DNA of 64,000 nt. It comes from Clavaria fumosa. Taxonomy: Eukaryota > Basidiomycota > Agaricomycetes > Agaricales > Clavariaceae. Of this stretch, positions 54,867 to 64,000 are shown one piece after another. The position numbers and the translations under genes are program-made. Location: the NCBI GenBank assembly GCA_951802425.1, contig OX637800.1:248001-312000 (forward strand). Direction: 5' to 3'. The notes under the pieces were generated by a model. It was not told where the DNA came from. It did no database searches and was given only the letters and a program-made list of their open reading frames with translations. Position 1 is the stretch's first letter. Each line of letters opens with the position of its first letter.

Positions 54867-55971
54867 CGCCCGATGTGGTTGCGGCTGTCGTGGCGCTCGG
54901 GGCGATTGGGGCAGGGAGGGGGATGACTCCTCGGACCTGCTGGGTGCGACGCGTGGGCGGGAGAGGGCAGTTCTTTGAGATATGGCCGAAGCCGCGACAG
55001 TTGTAGCACTGTACTTCGGCAGGCTTGGGTCGCAAACGGTCGATGATCATCGCATCAGGGTGGGGAGTGGTCGCGGGTATGGCAGGGGCGTGGGTCTGGG
55101 AGGTCACGGGTCGGCTAGGCGGGACTGGAGCACGAGCCTTGCGCAAGGATTTGAACTCTTGCCACAGGTCGTCCATCCTGATGGCTTTGTTCCTCCAGCC
55201 AACATAGGTCGCGGGGAGTTCGTCGCTATTGTAAATTTTCTCGACCAGGGGCTGGTTGAGACCGTTCTTGAGGTACTCAATGAGTACTGACTCGTGGTGG
55301 GCAATGGAGAGGTGCGCCTGGCGATAGAGGCGGTCGAAGTCGGTGAAGAACTCGTGGGCGGTCTTTCCGCTTTGTCGGAGTTTCTGGAGGTTGGCGAGGG
55401 CCCTCGTTTCCTCAGTTGTGTCGAGGAACTTGTCATCTAGGTCTTGGATGAAGTTAGTCCAAGTACCTGTGGTATCTCTTCCTATGATGCGGTCCACGCG
55501 GGCATTAGCCCATAGTTCCACGTATCCAAGGCACATCTTGTTGAGCACGAAATAGATCTTCTTTTCATTGGATTTGAAGCGTTCCGGCTCGCAGGCAAAG
55601 AGGAGGGTGAATTGACGTTTGAAGGTGCGGTAGGTTGCCTGGGTCCCATTGAAGTCTCTGACGGTAAGGCCACTACTCGCTGTCGCTGTCGAGGTCGTAC
55701 GGTTCGATTGATGAGATGGAGCTTGGGCTTGGGGATTGGACATCTTCAGGGTCACCAACCGGGTCGACAGGCTCGGACTGTGGTAAGTTGATTGTGGCTC
55801 GGTAGTGGGCGGCGAGTTCTCTGGCGGCGAGGAGATCGGGGATATTCGTTGGGGTGACTGTGGTGATGGGAACATCAATGGGGATCCTGGAGCATCGAAT
55901 AGGAATGGGGGGATAGGGGATGATGGCGCGGGGTTTCCAGTCCACGACGGATCTGGTGGCCTCACTGCCAA
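54712..55971 (-). CDS. Gypsy-C gag, open
   Basis: 420 codons without a stop. The frame can start at 55971, but MSNPQAQAPSHQ at about 55743 may be the true start. The capsid-like region (RDFNGTQATYRTFKRQFTLLF, KIYFVLNKMCLGYVELWAN, NFIQDLDDKFLDTTEE, HEFFTDFDRLYRQAHL) is followed by a linker and one CCHC knuckle (CYNCRGFGHISKNC). It ends at 54712 within the 5' end of pol, which lies in the +1 frame, so a +1 shift or re-initiation would be needed for pol. Gag builds the virus-like particle. Confidence 0.82.
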   Translation of the reverse strand: MAVRPPDPSWTGNPAPSSPIPPFLFDAPGSPLMFPSPQSPQRISPISSPPENSPPTTEPQSTYHSPSLSTRLVTLKMSNPQAQAPSHQSNRTTSTATASSGLTVRDFNGTQATYRTFKRQFTLLFACEPERFKSNEKKIYFVLNKMCLGYVELWANARVDRIIGRDTTGTWTNFIQDLDDKFLDTTEETRALANLQKLRQSGKTAHEFFTDFDRLYRQAHLSIAHHESVLIEYLKNGLNQPLVEKIYNSDELPATYVGWRNKAIRMDDLWQEFKSLRKARAPVPPSRPVTSQTHAPAIPATTPHPDAMIIDRLRPKPAEVQCYNCRGFGHISKNCPLPPTRRTQQVRGVIPLPAPIAPSATTAATTSGDELEEAQAEIARWRTWSCSEKKKSRILQMAKIEFRLFAGKKLCTPLYPRCE

Positions 55972-56086
55972 CGAGCATCGTCAGAATGGCTGGGTTGTCC
56001 CAGCCATCGTTGTCGCAAGGGTAGGAAACTCTCCCCTGGGTCCAGGATCGCATGATCCATGCGATCACCCACGGATCCGGGTGCAC
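55673..56086 (-). CDS. Small ORF overlapping the Gypsy-C gag start
   Basis: 137 codons on the same strand as gag but in another frame, with an acidic Ser/Pro/Asp-rich end (SPSPSSISSIEPYDLDSDSE). It overlaps the first ~300 bases of the longest gag frame. It may be a 5' leader ORF or a real extra product; it could equally be chance if gag starts at 55743. Upstream of ~56086 the element stops without an LTR. Confidence 0.3.
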   Translation of the reverse strand: MHPDPWVIAWIMRSWTQGRVSYPCDNDGWDNPAILTMLVGSEATRSVVDWKPRAIIPYPPIPIRCSRIPIDVPITTVTPTNIPDLLAARELAAHYRATINLPQSEPVDPVGDPEDVQSPSPSSISSIEPYDLDSDSE

Positions 56087-57391
56087 TCAGTGTATCAGAT
56101 TCCATCGCCACATCTTCGAGTCACTGCTGCACTCGGACGAAGCGTTTCAACAAACGCTTAAGGAAGCACAGGAAAGTGCTAAGTGTGAGCTCGAGCCGGA
56201 GCTTGGAATGATGCAGCGCAAGTTGGATGACTTGCATGAAGAGTATGAGAAGGGCAATGCCCTTTGCACCAGGCACCAGCAAAAGCTTGAAAAAGCTTAT
56301 GATAGCCTGGATAAGGTCGAGGACGACCTTAGAAAGGCATGGGAGAAGATACTCTCCTTGACAGAAAACTTGGCAAGTGCCAATGAGGAGCTTGCCGAGG
56401 TGTGAACTGTGGCGAAAGGGAAGGGATCCCTTAGAGCGGGACCCTAAAAGGGCCCGCACTGCTGTCTCATACGCAGACATAGTGCTGCCTATGGGGGACG
56501 TGGACGTCCCCATGAACATTGAGGAGGGGTATCCCCCTCTTCCACCTGCTGGTATTAGCCAGCAGAACCCCGATGCCTCACTGAGGCATAAATGAATGTT
56601 TGCGCCTCTGACAAGGGGTTATCCCTTTAATGCTCCCTGCCTGGACAGGGCTCTGGATGGCTATCCCTGGCCATCGGGGATGTCCGTCAAGCCTGGTGCA
56701 TGGGCTGTCAAGCTGAAGATGGTTGAGGAGGTGATAGCCCTCAACCAGCAGGCACATCATGGAGCACCTGACGGCAGTTATGATATGACTGCCATAATGA
56801 AGATGCGATGGGCCATTAAGGAGGCCCAGAAGAACGCGGCAGTGGGAAAGCTGCCTACGCCAGTTGAGGACTGGCTGTTGAGGAACTGGAGAGTTCCTGC
56901 TGGCGTCGAGAAATCGGCAGACCGGGTGGCACGCCATCTGCAAGGGCAGATGTTGCAAGAGAGTGGAGGGATGGGCGACCCATCCCTGAGGGCAGGACCC
57001 TTGGAAGTTGCAGGAGGGGGAGCACCCTCCTATCTGTCATACCAGACGTTGCTGCTGACAGTGGCAAGAGTGGTTGTGCCTCCCATTAGGGAGTTTGTAG
57101 AGACCGGGGAGCCATTGCTCCCCCAAGAGCTGTGGCTCTCCTTTGTAGGAGAGAAGGGGGAAATTCCCTCTAAGAATCCGAAAGGCGACAGAGGTGCAGT
57201 GTCAGACCTGCACTGCTGGGCTGCTGACATAAGGATGGGCAGGGCAGCCGTCCTTGGGATTGATAAAGATGGGGACTCACCCCTGTCTTTTGCATGCAAG
57301 GTGGCCATCTGGTGCACTGTCCTGGGCCCGAATGCGGTGCCCGTTCCTAGCTATGGCTGTAGCCCTCTTTGTGCCAAAGGGGGCATACGTG
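56052..57391 (+). pseudogene. Uncharacterised protein, coiled coil plus conserved-looking C-terminal part
   Basis: At least three consecutive open pieces appear to form one gene. 56052-56405 is a coiled coil (MMQRKLDDLHEEYEKGNALC, LDKVEDDLRKAWEKILSLTE). Then, after TGA 56403 and a frame change, 56420-56595 follows (RARTAVSYADIVLPMGDVDV). After TGA 56593-56595 the same frame restarts at 56596 and continues to the LTR at 57391 (WAIKEAQKNAAVGKLPTPVE, VPPIREFVETGEPLLPQELW). I do not recognise the family. It abuts the Gypsy-B LTR after the purine-rich CCAAAGGGGGCATACGTG, so it could be a host gene hit by the element or cargo of an older one. Confidence 0.4.
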
Positions 57392-58672
57392 TGTCAGGAC
57401 CCATTCATTTTTCCCATACCCAAACCGACCTTACCAACACTTCCGAACCTCCCGATGACCCTCTACAACCTCGCGAGCCCCTCTACACGCTTCCGAAACC
57501 CACTCTCCCCTTCTGGAAGCCTCCCCAACCTCTCCCGCACTCATATGACACTCGCGACCACTATACCATACTTGTGGCACCTCCGGCGCTATCACTACCA
57601 GCGCCAATACGTTATCAGCATTATCCACATGACTACCCGCCCATAGGTCACCTGCATCACTAGCATCACCTGCGTCACCAGCATCACCTGTGTCACTAGC
57701 ATCACCCACGTGATCGCTCTTATGATCTCGCAACCTTAACACTCAAATGCGCCACCAATGGTCAGCTGTATGTACACTTCAAATATGCGTCCCTTCTTCT
57801 CCTCAGTCATCTATAATTACGTTACTTATGATCTGAGAATCCCTCTGTAGTTATAGCGATGTATATACTTATTTAACTAGGTCATGACCTGTGACAGGTC
57901 ATCTTCGCAACCTTACCTATGCATACCTAACCCCTCGCAACCTTAGTAGAACACGTGCCTAGTCACCTTATGACTAAACATACCCTGTACTACTATAGTC
58001 TCATCGCCTGGTGACCTCTGTACTTTCCCTTTTTTGTTATACTCTCTATATGCACATATATAAGTCTCGCATGTACTTCTCAAACTGTAGACTTGATATT
58101 GACGCACATTGGTTTAAGCTTGAGGCTAGTACGCCCTTTGAGCTTGGAACCACCGCGATTGATAGGTCTTGTCTCTCTTGGTGACTACAAGATCACCAAG
58201 ACACACTCTACTCTATTCTAACTTGCCCTCTGCACTTGTACAACTCGTGTGATCTAAGTATTCGTCTTGGTACTGATCTTCAAACTCTACAGGTTCTCCC
58301 ATTGGTTGGCAAAGTTATCACCTTCACTGACACACTTCTCAACACTGTCGTGACTACCCGTGACTCTTCTAACATCATCTATTTCTTTCACCTTGTCTTT
58401 TTCCTCTTCTATGCTTCATTGGTTGACTTCGCGACCTTCTCAGCGTTATGTGTTTCTCCCATCTCATCAATTTCTTTCCTTACACTTCTGACGTCTCCTG
58501 CCTTACTACTTGTCTGTTTCCATTCCCACTTCATCCCAGACATTTCTGCGACCTTCTGGGACCGAGCATTTTCAACTGTGCTCGACAGTTGATTGGTCTT
58601 AGTGAGTTTCCAGGACTGGTCACCAACAAGTCGATCTCCGGCATTACTATCAAGACGGGACAGGCCCTAACA
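57392..58672 (+). repeat. Gypsy-B 5' LTR (1281 bp)
   Basis: TGTCAGGACCC...CCCTAACA followed by TAATATCAAG, as at 7654-9051. Internally it matches that LTR throughout, including the block AGGTCATGACC...CTTAGTAGAACA. The 3' LTR of this element lies beyond the window, so the target duplication cannot be checked. Confidence 0.88.
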
Positions 58673-58724
58673 TAATATCAAGTCTCCCCCTTGCCCCAAC
58701 ACTCAACACCCAGAATCATTTATT

Positions 58725-59904
58725 ATGTCTTCCAGTCACACTCCTCCCCAACCCATCACTCACCACTTCCAAACATGCACAGGTAGCCATGCGATCACTC
58801 CAATGGCATGGGAGACTACTCGTGAGCCGCCTACCACCATACAAGAATGACCCACATCCGTCGTTCAATCACAGCCTGAAGAACCTGCCCAAATCGCACC
58901 TAGTCACGCCTCATCCCCACGTGAAGAAGCCGAGTCCCTCATAGAGCAGCTCGGCTACCCACACTTCGACCGCCCTCGCCACCACACCTACCAAATCCTT
59001 AACAATACTCGCTGCCAATACGAGGCTGGAACTCTCGATGAAGAACTAGCATATCTCGTAGAAACCATGAACCTCTATGAGCCTTTGGTACAATTGACAG
59101 ACGGATTCTGCACTAATCCACAGAACCGGTTATACGAGAGTCAGCATCAGTATCCAGGGACTACCAACTGTGGAGTTCCAACTCCTCCCGACCTGGATAC
59201 CCCCTCGCGACCTCCAAGACAGGTTCAACCCACCAGAGGACCCTGGGATATGGCCCCGCTTTTCCAGGTCATGGCCCAATCTCTTCAGAATTTCGCGAAT
59301 CCTGCTGCGCCTGATGAGCAACCAGCCATTGTCTCTAGGATCCCAAGGTACACCACCCCTTGCAGTAGCTGGCCTACGTGGATGCAGCCAGCCACTACTC
59401 TGAGTAGGGTGCTCCCTTGCGACCCTATAGGGACCGAAGCAATGCTTCAACCTGCCCCTCGCCTTGAGATTCTGGTCGAGCCCTTCTGCATTCCACAACC
59501 GGAAGCGCGACCAGTACCCCCAATGGAGACGCAACCAGCATCTCGCCCCCCGTCTCAGGCTGAAGCCTCGCAGGTCCCTTTGGTCCCCCCTATGCCTCCA
59601 CACCCCGCTGCCGCGCTTCGAGATGAGGCCCCTGGTACCCACCACCACCATTACTATTACCAGGCTCCTCCCTCCAAAGGACCATTGACCCGAGATGCCT
59701 TCACTCGAGAATCCAAGCTTGACACCAGATGCCCCGAGCTGTTCAATGGTTGCAACCAGCACAGATGGAAACCCTTTGTCACAGAATGTCTTATGACTTT
59801 TTTCGCAAAACCTGTAACCTTCCAAGGCGACCACAAGAAGGTTACTTTTGCGGCCTCTTATCTCACGGACACCGCGCAGAGCCACTACACCTCCCTCCTT
59901 CAAT
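58725..59904 (+). pseudogene. Gypsy-B gag, one stop, fused to pol by a deletion
   Basis: Start ATG 58725 (SSSHTPPQP-like N-terminus). The frame is continuous apart from TGA at 58848-58850, where the sister copy has CGA. It then stays open to about 59904 with LDEELAYLVETMNLYEPLV, a Pro-rich middle, THHHHYYYQAPP, and capsid motifs KLDTRCPELFNG, WKPFVTECLMTFFAKP and FAASYLTDTAQSHYTSLL. At 59904 the sequence jumps into RT (next entry). The capsid end, nucleocapsid, protease and RT catalytic region are missing. Confidence 0.85.
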
Positions 59905-62518
59905 CAATCCTGACCACGTCCGAGAGGTCTTACGATGTCTACGCAAGGCAGACTTACACGCGTGACCCGAGAAGTGTGATTTCCACATGGCGACGGTCAA
60001 ATATCTCGGAGTTATAGTGTCCCCTGACGGAATTGCCATGGACCCTTCGAAAATACAGGCCATTCTAAGTTGGCCCATACCCACGAAGATCCGCAACCTT
60101 CAAAGCTTCTTAGGTTTCGCTAACTTCTATCAAAGATTCATAGACAACTATTCCGGCATTGTTATTCTGCTTACACGACTCCTTCACAAGGACACACCTT
60201 GGAAGTGGAGCCCACGATGCCAAGAAGTCTTCGATATTCTCAAACAAGCCTTTACCGAAGCTCCTGTCCTCCGACACTACGACCCTGACCACCCTATCAC
60301 ACTAGAATGTGATGCTTCCAATTATGCAATAGTGGCCATTCTCTCCCAAACTGATCCTGCGACTAACAAGCTATGTCCCATCACTTTCCACTAGGCTTGG
60401 TCATGAGTCCCGGTCACTCACAGATCTCCACAGGTAAACTCGTGGGAAAACCCATGAGTCAGGAAACTCGTGAGTCTGAGTTTGCCTACTGTGGGCTTTT
60501 TGAGGATCTTTGAGGATCTGAGTCAATGGTCTTGACAAGATTTTGGCTGGTGAATCATCAATTACTTGTGAGTAATTGTGAGTACTTGTCATGAGTACTC
60601 ATGGGGATGAGTTTCCCACGGATCCAAGTAAGGCCCCATGCACCATGAGTTACCTGCACACACGGATCCAGGTGATCCGCGAGTGCACTCGTGACCAAGC
60701 CTACTTTCCACACACATACAATGATTGCCACAGAGCTCAACTACAACATTTACGACAAAGAGCTCCTCGCAATACACGATGCGTTCAAGCAATGGAGAGC
60801 ATACCTCAAAGGCACGTGATACCAAATTCAGGTCTTTTCAGACCACAATAACTTGCGATATTTTACCACCACGAAGCAACTCAGCCATCGACAAGCCTGC
60901 TGGGCAGAGTACCTTTCCAGTTTCGATTATATTATTCATTATCGAGCAGGAAAGCTTGGTGCGAAGCCAGATGCCCTCACGCAATGACCCAATGTCTACC
61001 CGAAGAAGTCTGACCAGCCTGCGACTAATGCGCAAAACAACAAGGTCGCAATACCGCCGGAACTACTTTGAGCAGCTGTCATCCTCAATGAAGAAGCCCT
61101 GATTTCACGAATTCGACACGCCCCTTGCAACTCTTACTTCTCAAAGAAATCACAGGGTGCTTCACAAGGTCGTGACAAGGTGTTCTTGCTCTCGCCCAAT
61201 GGCTCACTACTACTTCGCAATGGTAAAATATATGTCCCCGACTATGACTCCCTCCGATTCGATATCCTATGCTCCAACCACAACCACAAACTATGAGGAC
61301 ATCCAGGTATAAGGAAGACAACCCAACTAATAAATAGGTTGTTTTTCTGGCCAGGACTCCGAAAGGATGTAACTGTCTATGTCCGTGGTTGTCACACCTG
61401 TGCAAGAGCAAAACCCATCCGGCACAAACCCTTGCCCATAGGCAAGCGACCTTGGTCTTCAATCTCAATGGACCATATCGAAGCCCTCCCCCTCTCTGCG
61501 ACCTTTGACTCAATCCTCATTGTTGTCTGTCGACTTACGAAACAAGCGATTTTCATCTCTACCAATACTACTGACACTGCGAAAGAATTAGCCCAGCATT
61601 TTGTCACCCACGTCTTCTCAAAGCATGGGCTACCCACGGATATAGTGTCGGATAGAGGAAGATTATTCATTTCTAAGTTTGGTCTTCATTATGTCAGGCT
61701 CTGGATATTACTTCCAATCTCTCCACAGCCTACAATCCCGAGACTGACGGACAAATGGAACGAGTTAATCAGATCTTGGAGCAATATATTCGAATCTATA
61801 CGAACTACCAGCAGGATGACTGGACCTACCAACTCCCACTTGCCGAGTTTGTATACAACAACACCCCCCACAGTGCAACTGGTGTCTCCCCATTCTTCGC
61901 GAACAAAGGATACCACCCAAGACTCACGATTTCCCTCGAAGGGATACCCGCGCATGAAGCACACATGGTCGCGACCAATCTCAAGACACTCCATCAGCAC
62001 TTACAAGATCAACTCAAGGTCATGAATGAGGCCTACTCACGCTTCATGGACAGGAAGAGAGAGGTTACACCGGACTGGAAAGAAGGAACAAAGGTGTGGT
62101 TAGATTTGCAGAATGTGAAGACGAAAAGACTGATGAAGAAATTGGACTCGAAACGAGCCGGACCTTTCCCCATACTCGCCACACATATTGTCTCCAGTTA
62201 CCGAAATCGATGTGAGAAATTCACAATGTTTTCCACATTTCATTACTCGAGAAAGTCTACAACGACGCCTTTCCTCAACGACAACAGCAGCCTCCACCCC
62301 CTATCGAAATTGACAGCGAACAACACTATGAAGTTGCCGACATACTGGATTCTCAAAGGAGGGGTAGGAAAGTGCTCTACCTCATATGTTGGGAAGGTTA
62401 TGGACCTGAGGACGACACCTGGGAACCCATAGAATCACTTTCCGGCTCGAAGGAACTCCTCAAGGACTTCCATGCAACCTACCTGGAAAAACCTCATGCA
62501 ACTCATGCAACTCAATAA
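59905..62518 (+). pseudogene. Gypsy-B pol 3' two thirds: RT thumb, RNase H, integrase, chromodomain
   Basis: It starts in the RT C-terminal part (VKYLGVIVSPDGIAMD, FLGFANFYQRFIDNYSGI). RNase H follows (LECDASNYAIVAILSQ), interrupted at 60392-60703 by a MITE and resuming with YDKELLAIHDAFKQW. Then come [17 protein letters not shown], the zinc region with C-x2-C (GCHTCARAKP), [19 protein letters not shown], a frame shift near 61683, VNQILEQYIRIY, FVYNNTPHSATGVS, and the chromodomain [14 protein letters not shown]...CWEGYGPEDDTWEP ending at TAA 62518. Internal TGA codons at about 60818, 60985, 61068 and 61293 fit CGA-to-TGA changes. Confidence 0.85.
60392..60703. mobile_element. 312-bp hAT-type MITE with 8-bp duplication CTTTCCAC
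   Basis: Terminal inverted repeats TAGGCTTGGTCATGAGT (left) and, read inward from the right, TAGGCTTGGTCACGAGT. They are flanked by CTTTCCAC at 60384-60391 and 60704-60711. Gypsy-B RNase H coding reads through if the element and one duplication are removed. An 8-bp duplication with TAGG ends suggests mobilisation by a hAT transposase. The interior has ATGAGT/ACTCAT and GGATCC motifs and no coding capacity. Confidence 0.88.
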
Positions 62519-62616
62519 TTCTCCTCGCCTCTTTTTCATTTTTCCTCACTTTCTCACTTCGGACTTCACAGCAATTTATATACGCAATAAAAATACAACA
62601 AGAAAAATTTTATCTA

Positions 62617-64000
62617 CTAGTCGCGAGCTTTTTCCTTCCCCTTTTGCAACCCTTCTGCTCCTTCCCTGCCTTCCACACTCACAACTTTTTCCTTTTCCTC
62701 CTTCTCCTCCTCTCCAACTTCGGGAGCCTTCAATTCCAAGCCCCAATTGTCCACCCTTGGAATGTCTAACAACTCCCTCCTCATGCGATGCTGCTCCTGC
62801 TCTGCCCATTGCTCTACCCACAACAGGAGTTCTTTCGGCGACTTCATCAAGAGGTCTTTGTAGGCGAAGAAGACCATCTCGAGGCCTCACGGAGCTCACC
62901 GACCATACTCCCACATTGGTCACATAATTCTAGAAACAAACTGTCAACTTATTGTTGAGAATATGAAACTCATGAGTACTTACCTCGCAACTGCCCCCTC
63001 GACATCGACAGCTCCTCCTCCATCTTCCCCACCATCACGATTAATCCTATAAAGACACGGAATTAGCTTATTTCATACCTGCAAAACTTAGACTTACCCT
63101 CCCTCTCCTTCTTCACCTCCTTCAACTCGCAACATGCTTCTCTCAACTTAGTCTCCTGGTCTGAAAAAGGAAAGAAATTAGTTTGCAATGCAGTAAAACC
63201 AGGCTATTACTCACATTCCCACTCCCCATGGAGAGCCTCAAATTCTCTCTCCACTCCCTCAGCCCACGCCGTCAGTTCCGCAACTTCCGCATCCACAATT
63301 TTGGACGCAGGTACCTTCGACAACTTCTCCTGCATTCCTTCTACCTCCTTACCCTTTCCTATAAACTCGCGAGTTCAGTAAAAAATCACTGAACACAAAG
63401 GAAACCCACCTTTTGCACTTCTCCATGCCTCCTCCAACTCGTGTTTTACCACTGCCAGCTCTCCTTCCAACTCCACTTCCCTGTTGGACTTCTCCACCCA
63501 CAATGTCTTCCTCGAGGGCTCCATGACCTGCTGCCTCAACATTGCGAGTTCCCTCTCCATTTCCTCCCTCATCCCAGACTCTTGTGGCAAGCTCACCGCC
63601 TTTGTCCGCACCATCGTCGCAACTTGCTTCAACTCTTTGACTTCCTCCTCCCTCTTCTTCAACCTCCCTTCCAACCAATGCTCCATCGTCGCCCTTGAAG
63701 GATCTTGATTTCCTCCTCACACTCCATCACCTTCCAAAGTAGCCGCCCCTTTTCTCCCAGAGTTGCCAGAATCTTCGCCTTCTCCACACGAACCCTTGCA
63801 ATGTTCGATAGACGCACCGGCACGTCTTCCTCCGTCTCCATTTCCTCCTCTGATGGACTCCCGACTCGCCTCTTCGATGTTGAAGGACCCAGCATAGGCG
63901 ACCGCGACTTCGCCCTCGTTCGTTTCCCACGTCCCGCCCTTGTCGGAGTTTCCGGGACTGGTATCGTGGGGTATTTCGGCCCCCCTCGACTTGCAACCAC
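62617..64000 (-). CDS. Gypsy-B antisense gene: multi-exon coiled-coil protein, 5' end beyond or at window edge
   Basis: It lies after the Gypsy-B chromodomain on the opposite strand. The first visible exon (64000 to about 63690) is basic then acidic (RGKRTRAKSRSPMLGPSTSK, SPSEEEMETEEDVPVRLS). Coiled coil follows (KKREEEVKELKQVATMV, EMERELAMLRQQVM, VELEGELAVVKHELEEAW). Introns with canonical borders occur at about 63409-63363 (GTGGGT...TAG), 63215-63162 (GTGAGT...CAG), 63098-63049 (GTAAGT...TAG) and 62984-62931 (GTAAGT...TAG). The last exon (WVEQWAEQEQHRMRRELLDI) ends at TAG 62617, with one probable frame defect near 62890. A relative remnant is at 7030-7653. Function unknown. Confidence 0.6.

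Noticed and set aside
57431..58676. Small frames inside the Gypsy-B LTRs
   Set aside because: They are not conserved between the LTR copies and lie in non-coding repeat sequence.

Overview
The window looks like repeat-choked nuclear DNA of a filamentous basidiomycete (most likely an Agaricomycete). The evidence is: short introns of about 50 bases with GT(R)AGT...YAG borders, Ty3/gypsy elements whose integrases end in chromodomains, a fungal-type phytase, a Crinkler gene and a hAT transposase. The species cannot be named from sequence alone. No rRNA, tRNA or CRISPR was seen.

Layout. About 50 of 64 kb is LTR retrotransposon in nested layers. I name three Ty3/gypsy families. Gypsy-A has LTRs of about 700-850 bp, TGTTAYGACC...GACA. 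Gypsy-B has LTRs of about 1.2-1.4 kb, TGTCAGGACC...CCTAACA. Gypsy-C has a 654-bp LTR, TGTTACGG...CCGTAACA. Region 1-5292 is a decayed + strand Gypsy-A with a solo LTR inserted at its gag start. 5331-10480 holds two Gypsy-B fragments in tandem. 10481-21731 is a - strand Gypsy-B pol split by a 10.1-kb composite that has a 5-bp target duplication and contains a - strand Gypsy-A. That Gypsy-A is itself hit by a 739-bp foldback element. 22427-38125 is a Gypsy-B LTR split by a 14.5-kb Gypsy-A composite (23121-37628). The composite has an outer 5-bp duplication (CATGT) and a second, internal one (CCAGC), the pattern expected of autointegration. 38257-39333 is a minisatellite of alternating inverted blocks. 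39390-41735 is a hAT transposase relic. 42028-46635 is a damaged host segment (phytase pseudogene, unknown genes, a GCC/GCT repeat). 46838-49302 is a Crinkler-type NTPase gene. 50504-50750 is a MITE. 50761-56086 is an almost intact Gypsy-C. 57392-64000 is another Gypsy-B with a hAT-type MITE in its RNase H.

Themes. Gypsy-A and Gypsy-B both carry, between the chromodomain and the 3' LTR, an extra gene on the opposite strand to gag-pol. In Gypsy-A it is a single ORF, open in one copy (321 aa), with six cysteines spaced like a fungal Zn2Cys6 cluster and a long coiled coil. In Gypsy-B it is a coiled-coil gene with spliceosomal introns. Inactivation is strikingly uniform: most in-frame stops are CGA (Arg) to TGA, and LTR pairs differ by transitions. 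This fits deamination of methylated CpG rather than random decay. Gypsy-A shows an A7 heptamer just before the gag stop with pol in the -1 frame; Gypsy-C has a gag/pol overlap in the +1 frame.

Limits. All alignments were done by eye between copies within the window. Exon borders and repeat edges are approximate unless a target duplication fixes them.
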